Origin: Lacrimispora sp. 210928-DFI.3.58
Lineage (GTDB): Bacteria; Bacillota; Clostridia; Lachnospirales; Lachnospiraceae
Length of the DNA stretch: 64,000 nt
Direction: 5' to 3'
Assembly (NCBI RefSeq): GCF_020554865.1
Contig: NZ_JAJCIC010000004.1
Coordinates: forward strand, 62,001 to 126,000
In this document: positions 49,090 to 57,972 of the stretch, one piece after another
How positions within the stretch are numbered: the first letter of the stretch is position 1
Layout of the letters: every line of letters begins with the position of its first letter
Notes under the pieces: generated by a model
Told to the model about the DNA's origin: nothing
Database searches by the model: none
Seen by the model: only the letters and a program-made list of their open reading frames with translations
Program-made: the position numbers and the translations under genes

Positions 49090-50565
49090 TCAATCTCCTG
49101 ATACAGGCACCGGCTTCTCCAGAGAGCCCCTTACCGGAGCCTCCTCCACTGCCGCTGCCTCTGCATTCCTGCCCTTTTTCAACACACAGGTGTATACAAA
49201 GGTTCCCAGGCAGGCTGCTGCAAATACCAGGCCTGCGGGGTAGGAAATGGCGGCAGAGAGACGGAAGCCCTCGCTTGCCATTAAAATGTAGGTGCTGCAC
49301 ACAGCCGACATAAAGGTCGCCGGGATGGCGGTGATCCAGTAGCTGCGTCTCCGGCGGAACAGGTATACGGAAGCTGCCCACAGGGAGATCATTGCCAGAG
49401 TCTGGTTGCTCCAGGAGAAGTATCTCCATACCGCCTGGACATCCACCTGCGTCAGGAAGGCGCCCACAGCCAGAAGGGGAACCGTAAGCAGCAGACGATT
49501 CTTAATCGGCTTCTGGTCAATCTTGAACCAGTCTGCCAGTGTCAGACGGGCACTTCTGTAGGCTGTATCCGCTGAGGATATGGGGCAGGCGATCACGCCG
49601 ATCATAGCAATAACTGCTCCTACTCCGCCCATGGTCTTAAAGCAGATCTCATACACCACATTTGCCTGGCCGCCCTTCAGCGCCTCTGACAGGCCACCGG
49701 TGCCATTGTAAAATGCCACGCCTGCCGCAGCCCAGATAAGGGCGATGATCCCTTCCGCTACCATTGCTCCGTAGAAAATATTGCGCCCCTTTCTCTCATC
49801 TGTCATGCAGCGTGCCATCAAGGGAGACTGTGTTGCATGGAAGCCGGATATGGCTCCGCAGGCCACGGACACGAACATAGTTGGCCAGATCGGTGTCTTT
49901 GCAGGATGCAGATTCTGCAGGGTGATCTCTGGAATGGTATAGTCACCCAGCACAATGGCACCGCCCACGCCCAGGGCCATAACGATCAGACAGATGCCGA
50001 AGATCGGATAGATCTTGCCGATCACCTTGTCAATAGGAACAAAGGTTGCAATGAAGTAATAGATCAGCACCACTGCCAGCCAGAACTTTGCGTCCAGGAC
50101 AGTAGGTGTCAGCATAGCCAGAAGGTTCGCAGGGCCTGTGGAGAAGGTTACTCCTACCAGGACCAGGAGCACAACGGAGAAAACACGCATGACCTGCTTC
50201 ATGCCGTTTCCCAGATACATGCCGGTCAGCTCGGACACGCTGGCTCCCTTGTGGCGCATGGACATCATACCGATCATATAGTCATGTACGCCGCCGCCCA
50301 AAAGCGTTCCAAAGGTGATCCACAAAAATACGCTGGGGCCCCAGGCTGCTCCTGCCAGTGCTCCGAATATAGGGCCCAGGCCCGCGATGTTTAACAGCTG
50401 GATCAGGAAAATGCGGGCATTTCCCATTGGCACATAGTCTGTTCCGTCCTCCATGGTAATGGCCGGCGTCTTCCGGTCATCCGGGCCAAATACATTCGAT
50501 GTGAATTTTCCGTATAAAAAGAATCCCCCGATCAATAGTGCAATACATCCAAAAAAGCTAAACAT
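49090..50565 (-). CDS. cstA: CstA-family carbon-starvation transporter (pyruvate/peptide type)
   Basis: 491 residues with many transmembrane segments. CstA signatures are IAGLGPIFGALAGAAWGP (about 60-77), GGGVHDYMIGMMSMRHKG and SGFHATQSPLMARC. E. coli relatives BtsT and CstA import pyruvate and possibly peptides. Upstream lies a TATAAT promoter preceded by tandem LytTR boxes. A LytS/LytR-type pair is next to it, the same logic as BtsSR-BtsT, so pyruvate uptake is the leading idea. Confidence 0.9.
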   Translation of the reverse strand: MFSFFGCIALLIGGFFLYGKFTSNVFGPDDRKTPAITMEDGTDYVPMGNARIFLIQLLNIAGLGPIFGALAGAAWGPSVFLWITFGTLLGGGVHDYMIGMMSMRHKGASVSELTGMYLGNGMKQVMRVFSVVLLVLVGVTFSTGPANLLAMLTPTVLDAKFWLAVVLIYYFIATFVPIDKVIGKIYPIFGICLIVMALGVGGAIVLGDYTIPEITLQNLHPAKTPIWPTMFVSVACGAISGFHATQSPLMARCMTDERKGRNIFYGAMVAEGIIALIWAAAGVAFYNGTGGLSEALKGGQANVVYEICFKTMGGVGAVIAMIGVIACPISSADTAYRSARLTLADWFKIDQKPIKNRLLLTVPLLAVGAFLTQVDVQAVWRYFSWSNQTLAMISLWAASVYLFRRRRSYWITAIPATFMSAVCSTYILMASEGFRLSAAISYPAGLVFAAACLGTFVYTCVLKKGRNAEAAAVEEAPVRGSLEKPVPVSGD

Positions 50566-50618
50566 ATGAACCCTCCTTCTTTTATTTTGCCTTTTATCTT
50601 TCTTGCTTTCTTGTCTGT

Positions 50619-50686
50619 ATTATACAAAATGGTCAGAAAAAGAGAAGAGTTCTTGTATGAACTGTAGGTTTTGCCGTATAAACGGT
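50619..50686 (-). promoter_or_regulatory. LytTR-box promoter of cstA
   Basis: On the minus strand two direct 9-bp repeats, ACCGTTTAT (50678-50686) and ACAGTTCAT (50657-50665), are 21 bp apart start to start, two helical turns. A TATAAT (50619-50624) follows 32 bp downstream without a good -35, as expected for an activated promoter. Both repeats fit the published LytTR half-site pattern [TA][AC][CA]GTTN[AG][TG]. Confidence 0.75.
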
Positions 50687-50705
50687 AACATGAGGGAAGA
50701 TATGG

Positions 50706-51425
50706 TCAGGATAAGTGCAGGAGCTGCCGCAGTTTACGCACCTTTTCACGGCTTACCGGAAGGATATCCTTTTCAAAGCCCCGCATCTTTAAGGCAACGC
50801 TGTTGCTGGCCCAGGGGAACAGCTCACTGACGGCGTTTAAGTTCACCAGATAGCTTTTGTGTATCCGGTAAAAGCCATAGGGCGACAGCTTTTTCTCGTA
50901 ATCTCCCAAAAGCAGGTTCTCTGCATAATCTCCTGACTGGGTATGAAGAATGCAGGAGCGCCCCTGCGTTTCAATATAGGCGATCTGGGAGATTTCCAGA
51001 AACACCGTCTTCCTGTTGGTATTCACTGCCAGCCGCCCTGTGGAGGCCGGCGCAGCCTTCCGTTCCTCCATATTGAGGACACAGCGCTCCAGGACCTGTT
51101 TTACCCTCTCAGGCTCAAAGGGCTTTAATATGTAATTCTCCACTCCCAGCTCAAAGGCCTTTACCGCATAGTCTGAATAGGCCGTGGCAAAGATAATGCG
51201 GGCGTCAGGCATCATGCGCTTGACGGCAGCTGCCAGAGTCGTTCCTTCCATATCATTTAAATTGATATCCAGGAACAGAATGTCAAAGCTCTGGCTTCCA
51301 AAGAGCCCCAGGGCCGCCACTCCGCTGTCAGCCTCAAAAATACCGGCTTCCGGCAATATTTCCCTGATCTGGTGAATGAGCTCGCTCCTCGCCGGGCGCT
51401 CGTCATCTACTACTGCAATTTTCAC
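50706..51425 (-). CDS. LytTR-family response regulator
   Basis: 239 residues. The receiver domain (1-120) has DDE at the acidic pocket (VVDDERPAR), the phospho-acceptor Asp in FLDINLND and the Lys in YILKPF. A LytTR DNA-binding domain follows (about 135-238), with YRIHKSYLVNL. Start GTG 51425 follows AAGGAGG. It is paired with the upstream LytS-type kinase and probably activates cstA through the boxes 20 bp past its stop. Confidence 0.92.
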   Translation of the reverse strand: MKIAVVDDERPARSELIHQIREILPEAGIFEADSGVAALGLFGSQSFDILFLDINLNDMEGTTLAAAVKRMMPDARIIFATAYSDYAVKAFELGVENYILKPFEPERVKQVLERCVLNMEERKAAPASTGRLAVNTNRKTVFLEISQIAYIETQGRSCILHTQSGDYAENLLLGDYEKKLSPYGFYRIHKSYLVNLNAVSELFPWASNSVALKMRGFEKDILPVSREKVRKLRQLLHLS

Positions 51426-51461
51426 TCTTATCCTCCTTTTTCTTGTGTTAAGCCCCAGGTC

Positions 51462-53207
51462 CTATGACCTGGCTGTCCCTGCAGCAGCTTCCCGGTACTC
51501 CTCTGCCAGCATATCTGCCACCGGGCTGGGAGATATCAGGAAGGCAGCTTCAGAGCCTTCCTGAGAGGAAGAAATCCGGAGTCCTCCCTCTTCTCCATAA
51601 ATGCTTTTCAGCCGCCTGTGGACATTGAAAAGGCCAATGCTCCTTCCGGTTTCTGAGGCCTCTCCCTCATAGAGCTGCCTTAGGACCTCCGGCGGAAAGC
51701 CCGGTCCATGATCCGACACACAGATCGTTACTCCCCCGTCCTGCTCTTCTGCCCTGATCTTCACATAGCGGTATCCCCGGCGGTCCGCACCATGGCGGAT
51801 GGCATTTTCCACCAACGGCTGCAGAATGAAGGATGGGACCATACAGTGCAGATCCTCAGGAACCTCCATCTCTACCTGAAGCTTTTCCTCAAACCTGGCC
51901 TTTTCCAGCTCCAGATAGTTCATTACCTGAAAAAGCTCTGTAGCAAGGCTCACAATATTGCGGTCATTTTCAAGAGTCTGGCGGTAATAGGTTGCCAGCG
52001 TGCGCAAAAGAGCCCTGGAGCGCTCCGGATCCTCCCGGCAGACACTGGCAATGGTGTTCAGGGCATTATACAGAAAATGGGGATTGATCTGGGATCTCAG
52101 CGCCCGGTATTCCGCTTTCTTTCGCTGGCGCCTCTGATAATCCAGATCAGCCAGCTCCAGCTGGGTGGAAAAGAGACGCGACAGCTCCTTTAAAAAGGTC
52201 ACAGTAGCATTGGAAGAATGCCACTGTCTTTTGGCGATCAGCACCAGGCAGCCAGCCGTCTGCTCCATCTGGATCAGAGGGGCAGCTACCAGCACATCAT
52301 TTTTCAGCGCAGGATACAGAGGCTTCTTTTTATCATCAAAGGTGCAGGACAGCGCCTCCTTTTTCTCCATGGCCTCCTGCACATGAGGAGGAAGCCCATG
52401 AAAGGAAAAACGCTCCCTGTCCTTCTCATTTGCAGCCAGGGCAAGTATCTCCTTTTTGTTCGTTATCATTACACAGGAGCATTTGATAGACTGGAAAATG
52501 ATCCCGGCTACCGCCTCCATATCCGGCCTGCTCTGCAGGCCCTTGCGCAGATGAGGAAGACTCTGCTCCATGAGCTGGAACGCAAGCCTGATCCTCCCGG
52601 CAGCCGCATTGTCATCCTCCACAAATACGATATTGAAGGTTCCGATAAAGACCACCATGCCGATGGAATTTAGCAGGATCATGGGAAGGGCTATGATTTT
52701 TACCAGCGCCAATGCCTGGTCAAAGGGCCTGGCAAGGCAGAGGATGATGAGCATCTGTATCACCTCTGTGGCTGCTGTCAGGAAGAAGCTGCCAAAATTA
52801 TCCCATCTTCCCCTGCGGAAATAGTGGGAAAACAGCGCCCCCAGCATGCCTTCCGCAAAGGTGGATACCGCGCAGGAAACAGCGGTGAAGCCGCCGATAT
52901 CAAAAAGATAGCGGTGAGCCCCTGCGATCAGGGCAGCGCCGATCCCCACGGCAGGGCCTCCCAAAAGCCCGGCAGCCAGCACGCCGATCACTCTGGTATT
53001 GACAATAGCCCCTGCAACGCTTGTTCCCGTGTAGGTGGACAGGATGCTCATAAGGCCGAAGATCACTGCCAGAGCACATTTTCCCAAAAAGGAATTGCTC
53101 TCATCCAGAAGCAGCCGCCGAACAACCGGGATCCTTGTCAGAACCCCGGCCACCAGCACAAGAAGTCCGATATTCAGTATCATATTCAGAAAAATGCTGT
53201 CTGCCAT
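51462..53207 (-). CDS. LytS-type sensor histidine kinase
   Basis: About 581 residues. A 5TMR-LYT membrane domain covers about 10-190 (NTRVIGVLAAGLLGGPAVGIG is typical). A GAF-like region covers about 215-350. The His-kinase motif is QINPHFLYNALNTI (His about 380), with ATPase boxes ENAIRHG and DHGPGFP. Relatives LytS and BtsS sense pyruvate or membrane state. ATG 53207 has GGAGG six bases upstream. A TATAAT lies at 53237-53242. Confidence 0.93.
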   Translation of the reverse strand: MADSIFLNMILNIGLLVLVAGVLTRIPVVRRLLLDESNSFLGKCALAVIFGLMSILSTYTGTSVAGAIVNTRVIGVLAAGLLGGPAVGIGAALIAGAHRYLFDIGGFTAVSCAVSTFAEGMLGALFSHYFRRGRWDNFGSFFLTAATEVIQMLIILCLARPFDQALALVKIIALPMILLNSIGMVVFIGTFNIVFVEDDNAAAGRIRLAFQLMEQSLPHLRKGLQSRPDMEAVAGIIFQSIKCSCVMITNKKEILALAANEKDRERFSFHGLPPHVQEAMEKKEALSCTFDDKKKPLYPALKNDVLVAAPLIQMEQTAGCLVLIAKRQWHSSNATVTFLKELSRLFSTQLELADLDYQRRQRKKAEYRALRSQINPHFLYNALNTIASVCREDPERSRALLRTLATYYRQTLENDRNIVSLATELFQVMNYLELEKARFEEKLQVEMEVPEDLHCMVPSFILQPLVENAIRHGADRRGYRYVKIRAEEQDGGVTICVSDHGPGFPPEVLRQLYEGEASETGRSIGLFNVHRRLKSIYGEEGGLRISSSQEGSEAAFLISPSPVADMLAEEYREAAAGTARS

Positions 53208-53300
53208 AGTCCCCCTCCCGCTCTCTTCTATCACACATTATACATGATTCTAAAAAGCTTGAACAGATAATATTCTGCAGACAAATACAAAACAGAACAT

Positions 53301-53332
53301 AAAAATAGCAGGCAATACAAAATTTGCCTGCT
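53301..53332 (-). terminator. Terminator after tRNA-Thr
   Basis: AGCAGGCAA and TTGCCTGCT (7-base loop), followed on the minus strand by ATTTTT. Confidence 0.85.
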
Positions 53333-53357
53333 GCTCCATGTCCTGCTCTGTCTGAAA

Positions 53358-53430
53358 AGCCATTGACGTGATTCGAACACGCGACCCCTTCATTACGAGT
53401 GAAGTGCTCTACCGGCTGAGCTACAATGGC
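53358..53430 (-). tRNA. tRNA-Thr (anticodon CGT)
   Basis: Acceptor GCCATTG/CAATGGC, anticodon stem CTTCA/TGAAG with loop CTCGTAA, T loop GTTCGAA, discriminator T, no encoded CCA. It reads ACG. Confidence 0.95.
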
Positions 53431-53456
53431 ATCCGAACATATTCTGTTCTTAAGAT

Positions 53457-53491
53457 GAAAGAAGGCCGCTGCACATGCAGCAGCCTCTTTC
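53457..53491 (-). terminator. Hairpin between tRNA-Glu and tRNA-Thr
   Basis: GAAAGAGGC-GCTGC and GCAGC-GGCCTTCTTTC form a strong stem in the tRNA spacer. It could attenuate or mark a processing site. Confidence 0.6.
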
Positions 53492-53494
53492 TCA

Positions 53495-53566
53495 TGACCT
53501 GACCGGGAATCGAACCCGGGTTTACGCCGTGAGAGGGCGTCGTCTTGACCGCTTGACCATCAGGCC
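53495..53566 (-). tRNA. tRNA-Glu (anticodon CTC)
   Basis: Acceptor GGCCTGA/TCAGGTC, anticodon stem ACGCC/GGCGT with loop CTCTCAC, T loop GTTCGAT, discriminator A. It reads GAG. Confidence 0.95.
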
Positions 53567-53632
53567 TTACATTGGGAAACAATATCTGTTTCCTATGTAG
53601 GTGAACAATCCGCTATAAGCTTCTGTTCATAA

Positions 53633-53706
53633 TCGAGGCGACGTGATTCGAACACGCGGCCTCTGCGTCCCGAACGCAGCGCTCTACCAAACTGAGCCAC
53701 GCCTCG
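53633..53706 (-). tRNA. tRNA-Pro (anticodon CGG)
   Basis: Acceptor CGAGGCG/CGCCTCG, anticodon stem CTGCG/CGCAG with loop TTCGGGA, T loop GTTCGAA, discriminator A. It reads CCG and is the first gene of the three-tRNA cluster. Confidence 0.95.
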
Positions 53707-53717
53707 ATACCTTTGGT

Positions 53718-53746
53718 AGTATAATACAAAACCCTCCAGTTGTCAA
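53718..53746 (-). promoter_or_regulatory. Promoter of the tRNA-Pro/Glu/Thr cluster
   Basis: Minus-strand TTGACA (53741-53746) and TATACT (53718-53723) with a 17-bp spacer, 11 bp before tRNA-Pro. Confidence 0.85.
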
Positions 53747-53780
53747 CCATAAATTGTCAAAGTTTTTAAAAAAATTGTAA

Positions 53781-54890
53781 CTATTCCTCTTCCGGCTCAT
53801 AAAGCCTGTCATAGTCATAATTTCTATAAAACTCCTCCACCCTTTCAAAATACTCCCCTGCATTCTCCTTCGTCAGCCTGTGCTCCCCTTCTGCCATCCA
53901 CTGGATCAACTGGTCACCCACTGCTTCCGAATAATGGATCACATCCATATAGTTCCCCAGGTCACAGGTAATATCAAACTGGTCATCAAACCCAAACAGC
54001 CTTACATTTTCGCACTCCAGAAGCAGCTCCGCTTCCAGCCTGAGGGCTTCCGCATACCTTCTCAGCTCCCCCTTGCTCAGCAGTTCGCTGTCCCAATAGC
54101 TGATGCTGTAAGGCGGTATAAAATAGTAAAAAGTGATCTGGGGATTTGCTCTGGCCGACGCCAGCACATTCTGCTCCAGATTCTCTGTCACCATGACCCG
54201 GTCTTCCTCTGTAAAGGGCAGCTCTTTTGGGCGCTCCTTCACTCTTCCATAGGTTCTGAGGACTGCCTCCTTCCCCCATTCCTTCTCCGGCGCCCAATTC
54301 ATATACTCATCAAAGGTCGTGGTATGACCTCCCGCCTTCGTAAGGCCCAGTACGCTCTTCACATTTCCAAACAATACTTCCTTGTTCCAGACATAGTTCA
54401 CATCATTCAGGATATTTTCATCATAGAGGTAATCCGGATTAGGAGCTGTCTCATTCCAGTCATCCTTATCTGCCAGAAGGAAGTTTCCATCCAGGCTCCG
54501 GAGCACTACTCTGATCTCAGGATTATATGCAATCGCCCGTCTCACTGTCTGGTCCACTTCTTTATAGGTTGCCCCTCCAAAAGGGATCTTGATGGATGTC
54601 ACTCCAAAAAGGCGGTCGAACTGGGAAGCCTTAAAATTCTCTGTCATAGACGTGCCTGTCAGCACGGCATCATAAGCAAAATGACGGCTGATACCATCAT
54701 TTTGGTAGCGCTCGCTGTCAATGGGATAGCTTAAGCCTTCTATTGGCCCGTGGTAATGGAAAAACGGATCCACGGCTGCCACTACTCCGCCGCAGATGAT
54801 CAGCGCAGCAAACGTCAGCCCCAGCACTCCCCAGAGCCAGCGCTTATATATCCCTTTGACCATTTTCATATCCTCTGTCTGCTGTTTCAA
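53781..54890 (-). CDS. SGNH-like extracytoplasmic partner of the MBOAT protein
   Basis: 369 residues with one N-terminal transmembrane segment (about 17-40). A GTSM block near residue 78 supplies the candidate nucleophile Ser. YMDVIHYSE near 315 supplies an Asp-x-x-His pair, as in SGNH-fold acyl transferases/esterases. It follows the MBOAT gene and should receive its acyl group outside the membrane. The start is a TTG with AGGAG eight bases upstream; ATGs at codons 8 and 10 are alternatives. The acceptor is unknown. Confidence 0.65.
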   Translation of the reverse strand: MKQQTEDMKMVKGIYKRWLWGVLGLTFAALIICGGVVAAVDPFFHYHGPIEGLSYPIDSERYQNDGISRHFAYDAVLTGTSMTENFKASQFDRLFGVTSIKIPFGGATYKEVDQTVRRAIAYNPEIRVVLRSLDGNFLLADKDDWNETAPNPDYLYDENILNDVNYVWNKEVLFGNVKSVLGLTKAGGHTTTFDEYMNWAPEKEWGKEAVLRTYGRVKERPKELPFTEEDRVMVTENLEQNVLASARANPQITFYYFIPPYSISYWDSELLSKGELRRYAEALRLEAELLLECENVRLFGFDDQFDITCDLGNYMDVIHYSEAVGDQLIQWMAEGEHRLTKENAGEYFERVEEFYRNYDYDRLYEPEEE

Positions 54891-54952
54891 TCTTTTCTCT
54901 CCTGTAATCCGCCGCCCTGTTTACGCCGCAGCCGGCCCGCAGGCGGCAGGCT

Positions 54953-56371
54953 TTAAAACTGAAAGTAAATAAATGTAGCAATCCCTGACAGCGACAACAC
55001 CGACCATACCAGCATCAGCGCAGTCCCCAGGGCACTCATGACCGTAGGACGAAACTGCTTTTTCGACAAATTCTCCGTGTTCATCACTATGTATAGCGCT
55101 ATCACATACAGGAGCATCACTGTCGTTACCCTATGGTTCCGGAAAAACGACGGAAGCTCCACCAGCTGAAAGCTCTCGATAAAGCCGGGACTTATCTGCA
55201 TATGTTCAAACCTTCCCAGCTTTTTTAAGAAAGATACTGCCTGGGAAATGCTGTCGGCCCGAAAGATCACCCAGGTCAGATTCACAAATCCGAAGGTCAC
55301 CATCCACTGAAATGCCACGTGAAGCCTGTCCCACTGCTTTCCAAAGGCTCTTGTAAGGCATTGTGCCAGCCCGTGGAGAAATCCCCAGAGGATAAAGGTC
55401 CAGTTAGCCCCATGCCAGATCCCGCTCACCAGGAAAATGACCATAATATTCACATAAGTCCGTACGCTTCCCTTCCTGCTGCCTCCCAGCGGGAAATAGA
55501 TATAGGTGCGCAGGAAGCGCGTCAGGGTCATGTGCCAGCCCTTCCAGAACTCCACCGGCGACAGCGCCTTGTAGGGCGAATCAAAGTTCTGTGGAAGCTC
55601 CAGACCCAACATCAGGGAAACTCCCATGGCCATATCACAGTATCCGCTGAAATCAAAATATAACTGAAAGGTATATGCCAGCATCACCAGGAAGGCATCC
55701 GCTGCGCTTAAGCCCTCCAGCGCTGAAAATCCCCATCCCACCGGAGCTCCAAAGCACTCTGCCAGTATCACCTTCTTAAAAAGGCCTGCAGCCAGCAGCA
55801 TAAGCCCTCTGGCCAGCTTCTCAGGATCCGGCCTTAAGCGGCTTTCATCCTGAAGCTGCGGCATAAATTCCCAGTGAAGGATAATAGGCCCCATGGCGAT
55901 CTTTGGAAAGTAGACTGTAAAAAGAAGGTAGTCCCAAAAGGAATACCCTCTTGTCTCCCCTCTATAGGTATCCACCAGCCAGGCAATCTGCTGAAAGGTA
56001 AAAAAGCTGATGCCTACCGGAAGAAGGATATCCTTAAAAAAGATATCCTGGGACAGCAGCACATTCAGATTGTCAAGAAAGAAATGGAAATACTTATAGT
56101 AGAACAGTACAAGCACATTGGCTGCAATGCCTGCAGCCAGCACTCCCCTGCTCTTCTTTTTCTGAAGAAGACAGGAAAATATCCAGTTCACCACTGCACT
56201 GCCAAGGAGCAGGATGAGATACCAGGGATTTCCCCATGCAAAAAAGAGAAGGGACGCCCCAGTCAAAAACAGCTTTGCCCATGTTCCCTTCTTTGCTGCA
56301 CACAGCCCAAAGTATCCTGCCAGCACGGCAGGGAGGAACACCATTAGAAATAAATATGAATTAAACTGCAT
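54953..56371 (-). CDS. MBOAT-family membrane O-acyltransferase (second copy)
   Basis: 472 residues with about ten membrane segments. The catalytic-His block is WHGANWTFILWG near residue 320, preceded by FWKGWHMTLTRFLRTYIYFPLGG. It is only distantly like the 5472-6893 copy apart from the conserved core. An SGNH-like gene lies 62 bp downstream and an NSS transporter 25 bp upstream on the same strand. The likely role is O-acetylation of a surface polymer. Confidence 0.9.
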   Translation of the reverse strand: MQFNSYLFLMVFLPAVLAGYFGLCAAKKGTWAKLFLTGASLLFFAWGNPWYLILLLGSAVVNWIFSCLLQKKKSRGVLAAGIAANVLVLFYYKYFHFFLDNLNVLLSQDIFFKDILLPVGISFFTFQQIAWLVDTYRGETRGYSFWDYLLFTVYFPKIAMGPIILHWEFMPQLQDESRLRPDPEKLARGLMLLAAGLFKKVILAECFGAPVGWGFSALEGLSAADAFLVMLAYTFQLYFDFSGYCDMAMGVSLMLGLELPQNFDSPYKALSPVEFWKGWHMTLTRFLRTYIYFPLGGSRKGSVRTYVNIMVIFLVSGIWHGANWTFILWGFLHGLAQCLTRAFGKQWDRLHVAFQWMVTFGFVNLTWVIFRADSISQAVSFLKKLGRFEHMQISPGFIESFQLVELPSFFRNHRVTTVMLLYVIALYIVMNTENLSKKQFRPTVMSALGTALMLVWSVLSLSGIATFIYFQF

Positions 56372-56396
56372 ACCGGCCCTTCTCTTCCTATGTTCG

Positions 56397-57767
56397 TTAT
56401 CCGAAAAACTTTGATGCGTAGCCCTGGAGAAAGATCCCCAGCACGATCAGCGGCAGGATGCAGCTCACATATACTCTTGCCCATGTAGGGAATTTCACGC
56501 CCTCTCCCTCATTGGCCTCTGCCATAAACTTCTCAAAGCCCCATCCGTAACGGCTGGTGCAGAACATGAGATAGATCATGCTTCCAATGGGCAGAAGGTT
56601 GTTGCTCAATATGAAATCCTCCAGATCCAACACGGTGCTTCCTGCACCCAGAGGTTCAAAACCGCTCCAGATATTAAAGCCCAGAACGCAGGGAACAGAC
56701 AGGACAATGATCGCAATGATATTGCAGACAGCCGCCTTCCTGATGGAACAGCCTGTCAGGTCTGTCGCAAACGAAATAATGTTCTGGAACACGGCGATAA
56801 TTGTTGAAAACGCCGCAAAGGACATAAACAGGAAAAACAGGGTGCCCCAGATCCTTCCGCCTGCCATGTGGTTAAATACATTGGGCAGCGTGATAAAGAT
56901 AAGGGAGGGACCGGAGGAGACCTCAATGCCGTAAGCGAAGCAGGCCGGGAATATGATCAGGCCTGCCATAAAGGCAACCAGGGTATCAAGCAGGGTAACG
57001 CTGATGGCCTCGCCGGTAAGGCTCCTCTCCTTTCCAATATAGCTTCCAAAAATTGCCAGGGCACCGATACCGATACTCAGGGTAAAGAAGGACTGGCCCA
57101 AAGCGGCAAATACCGCATCGCCTATCCCGGCAGAGGCCATTTTCCCAAAATCAGGCTTTAAATAAAATTCCAGTCCGGGTCCGCCGCCCTCCAGCACCAT
57201 GGAGTGCACAGCCAGGACTACCATGAGCATGAGCAGACATACCATCATGGCCTTTGTAATGCGCTCAACGCCATTCTGAAGCCCCATCGCACAGATACCA
57301 AAACAGATAAGCACTACAAGCACCATAAAAATACCCATGAGAACAGGATCCGCCAGCATATTTCCGAATTCGCCTGCCACACCTGCACCGTCCAGGCCTT
57401 CAAAGCTTCCGAGCAGCATTTTAAAGAAGTAAAGCAGCATCCAGCCGCCCACTGTGGTGTAGAACATCATGAGCATATAGTTGCCGCCCATGGCGATATA
57501 CTTATTCCAATGCCACTTTGTCCCCTTTGGCTCCAACAGGTCAAAGGACAGAGCCGCGCTCCTTCGGCTGGCCCGGCCTACTGCGAATTCCATGACAACG
57601 ATCGGAAGTCCCAGGACCAGAAGAAATACCAGATAGATCACTACAAATGCAGCGCCGCCGTACTGTCCTACAATGTACGGAAAACGCCATACGTTGCCCA
57701 GTCCAATGGCACAGCCTGCTGATATCAGGATGAAGCCCAGCCTGGACGAAAATTTTTCACGTTCCAT
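56397..57767 (-). CDS. Sodium-dependent transporter of the NSS/SNF family
   Basis: 456 residues, about 11-12 membrane segments. The first sodium/substrate-binding helix reads GCAIGLGNVWRFPYIVGQYGG (about 17-37), and LSIGIGALAIFGSYI and FAAFSTIIAVFQNI are the helix 6 and 8 regions. Bacterial members import amino acids such as tryptophan, tyrosine or leucine; the substrate here is unknown. ATG 57767 is used because GGGGGA abuts the ATG two codons earlier. Confidence 0.9.
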   Translation of the reverse strand: MEREKFSSRLGFILISAGCAIGLGNVWRFPYIVGQYGGAAFVVIYLVFLLVLGLPIVVMEFAVGRASRRSAALSFDLLEPKGTKWHWNKYIAMGGNYMLMMFYTTVGGWMLLYFFKMLLGSFEGLDGAGVAGEFGNMLADPVLMGIFMVLVVLICFGICAMGLQNGVERITKAMMVCLLMLMVVLAVHSMVLEGGGPGLEFYLKPDFGKMASAGIGDAVFAALGQSFFTLSIGIGALAIFGSYIGKERSLTGEAISVTLLDTLVAFMAGLIIFPACFAYGIEVSSGPSLIFITLPNVFNHMAGGRIWGTLFFLFMSFAAFSTIIAVFQNIISFATDLTGCSIRKAAVCNIIAIIVLSVPCVLGFNIWSGFEPLGAGSTVLDLEDFILSNNLLPIGSMIYLMFCTSRYGWGFEKFMAEANEGEGVKFPTWARVYVSCILPLIVLGIFLQGYASKFFG

Positions 57768-57859
57768 TTTCATTCCCCCATATATATTTTACCAAACTCT
57801 TCTGGCTGTCCCCCACCGAAAGTTTGCCGCTTTACCGCTTTTAAGTGAAGAAAGTCCAT

Positions 57860-57900
57860 AAAAAGCAAGAAAGAGTCCTTGCACAGCAAAGAACTCTTTC
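57860..57900 (-). terminator. polC terminator
   Basis: GAAAGAGTTCTTTGC and the opposing GCAAGGACTCTTTC form a stem followed on the minus strand by TTGCTTTTT, about 70 bp past polC. Confidence 0.75.
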
Positions 57901-57949
57901 ACATGTTATCATAGAATCGGAAAAATAGCAACGATTTTGCGCCATAGCT

Positions 57950-57972
57950 CCCGGCAGCCGTCTGAACTGTTA
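57950..57972 (-). repeat. Solo GTTCAGACGG end at the polC stop codon
   Basis: The minus strand reads GTAACAGTTCAGACGGCTGC then CGGGAG. This is the same end sequence seen in the elements near 30.4 and 44.7 kb. No second, inverted end was found nearby. The TAA stop of polC is part of it. Confidence 0.6.
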
